A stretch of 64,000 nt of DNA from Anthonomus grandis grandis. Its lineage: Eukaryota > Arthropoda > Insecta > Coleoptera > Curculionidae. The translations under genes were made by a program, and so were the position numbers. Positions 58,001 through 64,000 of the stretch are shown here, piece by piece. The notes beneath the pieces were generated by a model. That model searched no databases, was not told where the DNA came from, and was given only the letters and a program-made list of their open reading frames with translations. Where the stretch lies: contig NC_065547.1 of assembly GCF_022605725.1 (NCBI RefSeq), positions 26,825,167 through 26,889,166 on the forward strand. Direction: 5' to 3'. Every line of letters begins with the position of its first letter. The stretch's first letter is position 1.

Positions 58001-59594
58001 GCCTTTCCAACTCTTCGGATTCGGAAGACGAGACAAATCCAACTTGTCTTTACTGCTGTGAAGAATATTTTACATCAGTTGATGGTTGGATTCAATGCAA
58101 AAAGTGTTTAGAATGGGCTCACGAATTGTGTGCGGGGGTTGAAGAAGATGAGGATGAATTTATTTACGAACATTGCTCCGATGTTCCTTTAGCACTAGCA
58201 AAAGTTGAGAGAAAGCTTAGGTTTTAAATACAGTTTATCTCGGTATTATACTGTCAGAGTATTTTTTTTTAAGTTTTTTGTAGAATGAATCGTTTTACCC
58301 CCAATACGCAGGTAAAATGATCCCTTTACAACTTTTATGATTTTGTTAAATTTTTAAAAAGTAAAGAATTTTTTTTTGTTAAAAGTGTGGTTTTATTAAG
58401 AGAAATTACTCTTTTATAGGCCTATTCTATCAAACTGAAGTTTAAAAAAAATATTTTCCCATTTTAAAGTATTTTTTTCCTAGGGGGATCATTTTACCCC
58501 CCTCTCCCCTAACTCATTTTAGTAAGCCAACAGTTGCTTCAAGGGTATTGTTTTATTTTTGAAAACCATATTGATTTTTTATAAAGTTTTTCTAGTATCT
58601 TGCTCAGTAAAGAGATTGGATGGTAATTGTTTGTCATCTGTAACTGCTTTGTGTAGACTGGAATAATTTTAGCTATTTTCAGTTCTTGTGAGCAGAACCC
58701 TTTGGCCAACACTTTTATTACATTTATTAATTTTAAAAGTTTGGGTCCAGAATGCTCTTTTTTATTAATGATATCATATTATGGAATAACCTTGGAGAGA
58801 CTTAGCTTTAGTACAGGTACTTTCTTATTTTAATTTTATTCTATATATTTATGTAAGTTACTGTGTTAATAAAAAAACCTTAATTAATTATAATTGTTTG
58901 GTTATAAATGTTATTTTTTCATAGTACAATAAAAATTTCTATAAGATTCAAGATTTATGTTCACTGTTTGCCTATAACCATTCATTTATTATGATGTCAT
59001 GTAACTCTTGATGATCAAAGAGATGATTAACAATAATAAAAGCCTACCTTATAATGGTGAGGATCGACTAAGATGATTATCTCAAAACTTTGAGCTTGGC
59101 CTATGGGCAATTTACCACTACCCTGCTCATCATCCCATGAGCCATTTTTATAACTATTTCTCGCAATATAACCTGAAAAAATCTGTGTTGTATATATCTA
59201 TAGTAATAACATCATAATAATTTACCTTGGTTAAGCCTTACTGATAGGTGCAAAGCAGTATCATCTCGAGGTTTGGCAGTTGGGCCAGTAGCCAAATTTA
59301 TATTGAATCTTAATAAATAATAAAAAAAATAGTGAAATAGTTTATTTAGGATTATATTAGGATAGTTTAGTATTTTATAGGAAAACAGTGTTTATTATGG
59401 TTACCTATCGCTATCTGGATGTGTGACGCCTTGAAACCTGATCATCTTTCCTGGCTGAAGTCCTGAAGGAACTTCACCAACAAAAGGCAGTTCCTATATT
59501 TTTAGAATAACCATTATTTAATTTTTGAATAAAAAGATTTCAAATTTGCAATAAATAAGATAATACTTACAGGATTTACAATTGGCTGGGCCAT
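43081..59594 (-). CDS. Galectin with long Gly/Pro/Gln- and Leu-rich C-terminal tail, ten coding exons
   Basis: Minus-strand exons are 59571-59594, 59405-59493, 59226-59308, 59048-59172, 53292-53418, 52916-53202, 46906-47841, 43763-43858, 43166-43243 and 43081-43104. Together they make 1869 nt, or 622 aa plus stop. Residues 1-149 are one galectin carbohydrate-recognition domain: LQPGKMIRFQG, then H58-L-S60-V-R62, N71 and W78-D-D-E81, followed by VDPHHYKIAVNGQHFCEFPHR and LLIDGDVSI. The usual Asn of H-x-N-x-R is Ser. Galectins bind beta-galactosides and are exported without a signal peptide; none is seen. The tail has GQYGPPPGAYGPPPGAYGAP, then Leu-rich blocks and three 37-residue repeats. The junction 53292/53202 uses an AAG acceptor needed to keep frame; the stronger CAG at 53235 would end the protein after 11 more codons. 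Other junctions are GT-AG with matching phase. Confidence 0.88.
43245..44990. other. Galectin introns 9 and 8 (left part), nothing firmly recognised
   Basis: The exon 43763-43858 lies within this interval. A lone IFADDTK string in a short plus-strand frame at 44590-44844 might be a LINE remnant but is not enough to call. Confidence 0.35.
44991..46041 (-). pseudogene. Mariner-like transposase pseudogene
   Basis: On the minus strand the N-terminus YSPFQKIQLIKWFYGDNST and GMHHKTVTS (HTH region) is followed by ENIMFSDESSFSLHGKHN with the first catalytic Asp. A decayed middle part then reads AYFQQNCCPVHHAIRVKELL, TNTFPSRLI, IKWPSRPPDL and LYLWGYLEE. The second catalytic Asp (normally QQDG) has become Asn. 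The C-terminus RLTFCLAKEGGLFEPFI ends at TAA 44991-44993. Many frame changes occur. Terminal repeats were not found. It lies in galectin intron 7. Confidence 0.7.
46042..46905. other. Galectin intron 7, right part, nothing recognised
   Basis: No motif or repeat of note was seen, apart from a short stem-loop CATTGAAAG/CTTTCAATG near 46120. Confidence 0.35.
47346..47640 (-). repeat. Tandem 111-bp coding repeat in the large galectin exon
   Basis: Two complete units and a third partial one encode LQGFLTNLLGG followed by a QNPAQ-x-GNVPQNPQ-x-AAP linker; the full unit is 37 residues. The first two units are nearly identical, so the array looks recently amplified. Confidence 0.85.
47842..49293. other. 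Galectin intron 6, left part, nothing recognised
   Basis: The stretch upstream of the big exon reads openly for about 40 codons but contains the CACCATCAG acceptor and is taken as intron. No other feature is supported. Confidence 0.4.
49296..50887 (+). mobile_element. Tc1-like element I (DD34E), inactivated
   Basis: The 1592-bp element starts CACTGGTGGCCAGATAGCC and ends in TTTTGGCCACCAGTG, with TA on both sides (49294-49295, 50888-50889). It is antisense to the galectin gene in intron 6. Confidence 0.87.
49611..50614 (+). pseudogene. Tc1-family transposase pseudogene of element I
   Basis: The frame is intact from MPRGITLSIDIKMRIIDDYR through the HTH modules, the GRPKK linker and FSDESKFNLI to DILQDVMVP, where TAA 50298-50300 stops it. 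Beyond that, a local triplication of a GATAACRACAT-like word (50339-50372) disrupts the region before HDNDPKHASK. The sequence then continues IKWPSQSPDLNPIENIWDYI with the DD34E glutamate, and ends near RNRGYATHY. At least one nonsense codon and two frame changes are present. Confidence 0.85.
50890..52186. other. Galectin intron 6, right part, nothing recognised
   Basis: An orphan TATACAAGGTGTTTCAAAA near 51748 resembles a Tc1/mariner terminus, but no partner was found. Confidence 0.35.
52189..52708. mobile_element. Small non-autonomous element F (MITE-like) with 78-bp TIRs
   Basis: The 520-bp element lies between TA dinucleotides (52187-52188, 52709-52710). Its ends CAGGGTTTTCGAAAAATAGA and TCTATTTTTCGAACCCCCTG continue as inverted repeats for about 78 bp. 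No transposase is encoded. Confidence 0.82.
53203..53234 (-). promoter_or_regulatory. Cluster of three competing splice acceptors in the galectin gene
   Basis: Minus-strand AG dinucleotides end at 53235 (TTTTACAG), 53217 (TTCTCTAG) and 53203 (TCTCAAG). The upstream exon ends in phase 1. The first two acceptors lead to DDLTSLAKLLK-stop or a shorter version of it. Only the third gives an open frame into the Gly/Pro-rich tail. Confidence 0.6.
53419..54928. other. Galectin intron 5, left part, nothing recognised
   Basis: An orphan TATACAGGGTGGTCCAAAA near 54677 resembles a Tc1/mariner terminus without a visible partner. Confidence 0.35.
54931..55858. mobile_element. Non-autonomous TA-flanked element with internal inverted repeat
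   Basis: CCGGGTGACATAGGAAAAAG at the left and the complement of GCGGGTGACACAAGAAATAG at the right are flanked by TA (54929-54930, 55859-55860). Subterminal arms 54987-55040 and 55504-55552 also pair. No coding sequence was recognised in the 928 bp. Confidence 0.65.
55905..56026 (-). pseudogene. LINE RT remnant, distal part (split by the pogo-like element)
   Basis: The minus strand reads KFVMVAYIDLHKSFNIMGSE, matching the LSKAFDTVDHE block of RT. The upstream RT block lies on the other side of the pogo-like insertion at 58512-58805. Confidence 0.5.
56029..58509 (+). mobile_element. Pogo/Tigger-like DNA transposon with iterated terminal motif
   Basis: The 2481-bp element lies between TA dinucleotides (56027-56028, 58510-58511). 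It starts GGGGAGATGGGGGTAAAATG and ends CATTTTACCCCCCTCTCCCC. The word GGTAAAA(T/C)GATCC and close variants recur several times near both ends. The left end also holds a TATAAAT box (about 56142) and an intron in the 5' leader (donor AAG|GTAAGG near 56230, acceptor TTTTTACAG ending at 56532), so the transposase start is ATG 56534. Confidence 0.85.
56534..58227 (+). pseudogene. Pogo-like transposase with C-terminal PHD-like finger, inactivated
   Basis: The N-terminus MPRTYKRITKRQNWDAEHMK is a psq/CENP-B type HTH. It stays open to TTRDLRQLAY, where TAA 56843-56845 and further stops interrupt. After a gap, RRHPEIFLRCPEATSAARAR resumes. The next conserved block, which should contain the first catalytic Asp (NVDETG), is deleted: KEIY is joined directly to SKTSAERG. 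The DDE_1 part from 56893 to about 57550 keeps the second Asp (LILDGHLSHTRN) and PPHCTHKLQPLDVAVMGP. A frameshift near 57545 and another near 58010 precede NPTCLYCCEEYFTSVDGWIQ, followed by CKKCLEWAHELC, a PHD-like Cys/His finger. It cannot be active. Confidence 0.82.
58512..58805 (-). pseudogene. LINE RT remnant, proximal part (split by the pogo-like element)
   Basis: The minus strand gives LKIAKIIPVYTKQLQ, NNYHPISLLSKILEKLY and NNTLEATVGLLK, corresponding to the KIIPVYKKGD, NYRPISLLS and TLEATVGLL blocks of LINE RTs. One short frame change is present. Confidence 0.6.
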
Positions 59595-60600
59595 TTTTGG
59601 TATATTTAAAAACTAGCTTTAATTGTTTTGATAACACTACAGAGTACACAGACGTAGATTCACTAAAGTCCTGAGGTCATCAACGCTTATTAAAAGGGTG
59701 GGAGACGCCGCATTGGTTTAAAATGATGTAATTTCTATTTTTACCAGGTTTATTAATGATTTTAAGAAAATCCTTGGACCTATGAAAGAATTTTTAAATT
59801 GGATTCTGACGTGCTTTTTAAAATAAAGTTCGTACTTTTAATGGTTGGATAATATGCACCAATTAAAATAACAGTATTATATGATTAATAATAGCACAAA
59901 TACATTGGTAACTGTATATTTAACATGTATTTATGCAAAATGCAAATATAAACATTGATTTATGTTTGTCAAAATCAGCTGTTATATCGGTCAGGACAAT
60001 GTTGCCAGGACAATGCAGCTATTTCGCAATGTAAACAAACGCTGAGTAAGGGCGATTTAAATACAAGTAGAGTGTATGTATTACACTTTACTTGTATTTA
60101 GTAAATTAAAAGTGAGATTTATATAAAAAAAATAATGATTTAAATCTAAAGTTTGAATATAACTTGGGCTTTATATACATTAAATGTAGAATGAGCAAAG
60201 ATAACTTTGAAAACTTTCTAAGGCACCCGGACTAAGAGCTTGTAAAACAAGGAGAGTCAAATAATCGAATGCATTAGCAAGAGACGGAAAACGCGTTACA
60301 TAGTTGTCAAACCTGTCTTTTCATAGTCAGGGGTAGAATGTAAAAAAAAGGATTTCATTCATTGATTTTCCAACAACTTGGCAATATCTGAAATAGCAAA
60401 TCCCAAAAACTCTTTCTGATAGTGATTAGGATTTAAGCTTAGGTATATATAAGGAAAGTATTGTTGTATTTGATAAAACATAGTATATATTTATTTTTCG
60501 TTATTCAGTTAATTCGACATATTATATAAAATATAAGTTTTAAAAGTAATTTATATATAAGTTTTAAGAGTTCTTTCTTACCTTATTGATTGCAACCTAG
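59595..60600. other. Galectin 5' UTR, promoter region and spacer
   Basis: The 5' UTR lies just right of 59594; no TATA box or start site could be fixed. A near-perfect inverted repeat AAATACAAGTA...TACTTGTATTT occupies about 60058-60100. Nothing else was recognised. Confidence 0.4.

Positions 60601-60686
<86 letters not shown>
60601..60686. repeat. (ATT)n microsatellite, about 29 units
   Basis: An uninterrupted ATT run on the plus strand, i.e. (TAA)n on the strand of the adjoining LINE. It directly follows the 3' end of that element. Confidence 0.97.
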
Positions 60687-60687
<1 letters not shown>

Positions 60688-63440
60688 GATTTCGTGCCAA
60701 ACGGCAATCGCACTTCCTCCTGGGGAGGGGGATCCATCATTCACTAATTTGAGATATCAGAAGAATGAAGCTCTGACAGAGTCCTTTCCACGTTATTGAA
60801 CTCTGTTTTTTACCTTTATTTACAAATAATACACTTAAACTACGTCATCTCCGTTTGAACTTTCTGACGACTCGAGATATGGATAATATCGTCAAATTCT
60901 GCAATAACTTATAGATGCTTTTCTTAAGGTTTAGCAGTTTTATGTTTTCGATCAGGCACAGGCTCTTTGGTATTACTTCTGTTCTTGACACAATAATTGG
61001 AACTGTCCCCATTTTTTTTCATTTCCCATTGTCTTCTAGATTCTGCGAGCTCTTGATGCAGTATCTTTACAGATAGATACGTTGATGCAAAAGTTTTACA
61101 TCCACCGGTGATATCCTGAATGGACTTCGTTATCTCACCTACATCTGTCACTTTTTACCGTCGGGTCACCTACGACAAATTTTAATTAATTTTTTGTTGG
61201 TATTACTCTTGATCTTCGATAGCCACAAGAAACCTTTCAGTTTCGGGGGAAAGATGTCTCGAAATTAACCAGTAGTTCGACGCCGCTATGCCGACATACT
61301 CTTGTTGAGCCTCGTGAATGTGCCTTTTATGTAGTGGTTTCCCTATTCAAGGTTGTATTTTTTCTTGCGCGATGCTATGGTGAATGGGTAGCTCAAGCTC
61401 CTGGAGTTTAAGTGGTGTTGAATCGTCTGCTTCATATACGCCCCGATGAATGTCTGTTTCAGCCTTTTTAAGAAAAAAGATCGCATGTTTCTGTATTTGC
61501 CCAGTCAGTTGTTTCTCTATGTCGGGCTTTCCTCATCCTCCCATATGTTAAGGTAGCGTAGTTCGTTCTACGGCACTGCGCGGGTGCTGCTTATTGGCTT
61601 GCGTTAAGAGTGTTTTAGTTTTTTTGCAAATTTTCGATGTCCATTTTAGACCATCCTATAATACCAAAAGAGTAAGTTAGTAAACTGACTACATATGTAT
61701 TAATACCTTTAAATAAGTTTCCACTATTAAGACTTGTTGTAAGGAGTCATCGCATTCTTGTAGTGAACTTAGTAGTGAGCTCATTTTGGTCTATTCTTTG
61801 CGCCTGCTTCCTTCATAGCATTAATTATCTGACCGTTTTCTACCTGAAAGCCGCCTGATTGAAGTTTACCCTTAATAATGTTCACAGTTCGGCACTTATC
61901 CAGTCCAAAGGTCATTCCTCTATCATCAGAGAATTTTTCCATCTTAAGCTTCCGTTCCAGTTGATTTCGTGTTGCCGCAAGAACTTGTAAATTATCTGTA
62001 TAAAGTAGATAGTTTACTTTTGTTAGTTCTCTTTTATTCTTTTTTAGGCCAAATCCGTGCCTAGTTGAATTGAGTTGGCTAGAGTAAGGTAGAACCAAAG
62101 TGGACTCAAGGGAATCGGCTTGGAGCATACCCCTACGAATAGGAATCATATTAGTTACAATGCAGTTACCAATAGGCACCTGGAGTTTTATCAACGTTCT
62201 CCAAGATGCCATAGCGAATTTTTAAAAGGAAATTATGTGGTTATCTATTTTGTACAATTTAAGTACAATAATAAGCCATTTATATGGAACTGCATCAAAA
62301 GCTTTGCGGTAGTCAATGTGTATGCTGCCAAAAGGTTTCTTTTGTCAAATAACTGAATGCAAACTATACGGAGTCGATAATTAGCTGTTCTTTACACCCT
62401 ATGCCACCTCTGGTACATCGTGTTTGTTGAGCCGCTTTGTTGCTATTCTGGTCACAGTGTCTGTAAATATGAGTAAGCATGTTATTGGGCGATATTTAGC
62501 CGGATCTTGAGTGTTTTGGCAATCCTAGGCTAAGAGGTAAGTGGTACCTTCCGTTAAAAAATTTGGTAAATTCTGAGGATTCACAAGCAAGTCGTTTAGA
62601 ACGTCTTTCAGTTGTTGATGTGTTGACCAAAAATTTCTTTATTCAGTAATTTCAGACATGATCTGGGCCTGGAGCTTTTCAGTTATGTAGCTTTTCTATG
62701 ACGTTACTCACTTCATCAACTGAATTTGATTATATATTTGACACTTTGTTCGTTCTTCATCCAGTCATTCAGTGTCGAGGTTGCATTCACTAGGTGTTAT
62801 TAATTGAGTGCCCAGAACTACTTGATATTTTCTTTAGAGGGGTAAACGCTAATTGCAGTGTTTGTTGGAGAAGTGTCGTTGAACTTTCGATAAAATTGCT
62901 TCTCTGAGCTTTCAAAAAGTAAACTATATCTTGCTTCCTTTTATTACTGTATTAATACCTTCGTACGCGGCCTGAAAAAATACTTTTGTTTAAGTGTGAC
63001 TAGACATTGTCTGAGTACAGTTTTCTGGGTCCTGTTGTGTATGTTGTTGGGTCTAAAGCATTATTCATAATATTATAATATTCCATTTTAAGCGCTGTTT
63101 CGGTAACCCTGCTTAAGTAAGCATTCTGAGTTTCCTCCGAAACACCGTCACCAGGTTGCCCTGATTGGTGTTTGGTTTCTTGGATGATAGGAGCTCGCCG
63201 CCTCAGCACCCTACCGTCGACAGTCCGCATGATGTCATGTCCAGCGCTGGCTCCAGACATGCCCTGGAGATCCCCAGGCAGCGACGTTCCGCCGAGATTT
63301 CGGTTATTCTCCATTTTCATGAGTGTGTGCTATCATTTAACTCTGGTGGCTCAGGTTGCACTTTTAGTCTCTTCTTGCGACAGGCGGAGCATACCGGGGG
63401 ACTATTTTTTGACCCCGGTATCAAAATTATTTAAAATTTT
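60687..63440 (-). mobile_element. R2/R4-group (Dong-like) LINE, decayed, at a (TAA)n target
   Basis: Minus-strand pieces in conserved order are a CSACRKKR zinc-finger-like start (about 63400), KAPGPDHV, DPAKYRPITCLLI, RGGIGCKEQLIIDSV, YIDYRKAFDAVPY, IPIRRGMLQADSL and GLDKCRTVNIIKGKLQSGGF. At the C-terminus are PLHKRHIHEAQQEYVGIAAS, SPETERFLVAIEDQE and the GEITKSIQDITGGCK zinc region before the restriction-like endonuclease. Numerous stops and frameshifts occur. The 3' end (GCCGTTTGGCACGAAATCTA) abuts the (TAA)n repeat. Dong, an R4-clade LINE, is known to insert in TAA repeats. Confidence 0.72.
61781..62212 (-). pseudogene. RT core of the R4-like LINE, catalytic box mutated
   Basis: The longest open part (143 codons) covers IPIRRGMLQADSL to IIKGKLQSGGF. 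The catalytic box, expected as LLYMDDLK, reads LLYTDNLQ, so the second Asp is lost. Upstream and downstream RT blocks are present in other frames. Confidence 0.75.
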
Positions 63441-63468
63441 CAACTGTTTTGTTTATTGAAAATATTTA

Positions 63469-64000
63469 CAATGCGTTTACATCGCTATAGTGAGATAACT
63501 AGAACAGATAACGAAGTTCGAATAATCTTTAACAAAAAATATCCGAACAGAGAACCTGTAAATCAGTAGAATTAAGGCAAAGTGGAGAGACATTGGAACT
63601 GTTAAGGATGTTGATAGATCTGAAAGTTTGACCATAAGAACTGATAATAACCTTATACTAGTAAAACTGATAATATGCTTTCCAAATGAGGTAAATTTTG
63701 TTTGACAAGTATTTGCTTATCTTACATTATATAGTAACTATCAGTACCCAGTAGGTACTGGGCATTTGAAAATCCACAGTGGTTTAGGGAAAGTCATTCT
63801 CAAAATTATCAAGAGGTGAATGTATGGGCAGAGATTATTAACAACAGAGCAATAGGATTATACTTCGTTGACGGGACGCTGTCCCGTTATGTCTCATGAC
63901 TTTTTAGTAGACGACTCGATTCCAGCTCTGACGACAGTGTTTCCAATTCAAATAACCCAGTTTTATGGTTGTATGTCAAACCAAGCTTAATGATTTCAAA
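63469..64000 (+). pseudogene. Mariner-like transposase pseudogene, cut by the window edge
   Basis: Plus-strand pieces NEVRIIFNKKYPNREPV, KAKWRDIGTVKDVDRS (N-terminal HTH region) and, after a deletion of the middle, ENPQWFRESHSQNYQEVNVW then AEIINNRAIGLYFVDGTLS belong to a Tc1/mariner-family transposase. The first catalytic Asp region is missing. The rest lies beyond base 64000. Confidence 0.6.

Noticed and set aside
1..64000. CRISPR arrays, bacterial operons, rRNA or tRNA genes
   Set aside because: No regularly spaced direct repeats, no prokaryotic gene spacing and no cloverleaf-forming sequence were seen; the genes are spliced.

Overview
The window looks like nuclear DNA of an insect, possibly a beetle. 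It is AT-rich, has short spliceosomal exons with GT-AG borders, and carries many Tc1/mariner-type DNA transposons plus LINE, BEL/Pao, Penelope-like, PIF/Harbinger and pogo-like elements. Only two spliced host genes can be reconstructed. The order was not assigned from a diagnostic host marker, so 'beetle' is a guess.

Layout. At the left edge (1-433, minus) is a partial MADF-domain protein, with a 5'-truncated Jockey-like LINE (about 440-2856, plus) directly in front of its ATG. A plausible promoter and non-coding first exon (about 3690-4019) is followed by the plus-strand ADRM1/Rpn13 proteasome ubiquitin-receptor gene (coding exons 15511-30873, 403 aa). Its introns are filled with transposons. 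Intron 1 holds two DD41D (rosa-like) elements, an almost intact Tc1-like element, a dead antisense Tc1-like element and several decayed LINEs. Intron 4 holds a large foldback Penelope-like structure with a further DD41D element inserted in one arm. Intron 6 holds another DD41D-type element.

Between the two host genes (30.9-43 kb) lie a rearranged PIF/Harbinger transposase around an antisense MADF-BESS pseudogene, and a nearly full-length but mutated BEL/Pao retrotransposon (33486-40142, minus, TSD GGTAA). The BEL element sits inside the RNase H region of an older LINE.

The second host gene, on the minus strand (59594-43081), is a galectin with ten coding exons. An N-terminal carbohydrate-recognition domain of about 149 aa is followed by a tail of about 470 aa, with Gly/Pro/Tyr repeats and many copies of a Leu-rich amphipathic block separated by Gln/Gly/Pro linkers. 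The splice site where the tail joins the CRD is ambiguous: the strongest-looking acceptor gives an early stop and only a weaker one keeps the tail in frame. Introns of this gene hold a pogo-like element with a C-terminal PHD-like finger, a Tc1-like element, a decayed mariner and small non-autonomous elements.

The right end (60.6-63.4 kb) is a decayed R2/R4-type LINE whose 3' end abuts a (TAA)n microsatellite, as known for Dong elements, followed by an edge-truncated mariner-like pseudogene. The two host genes are tail to tail. Apart from them and the MADF fragment, everything recognised is transposon-derived.
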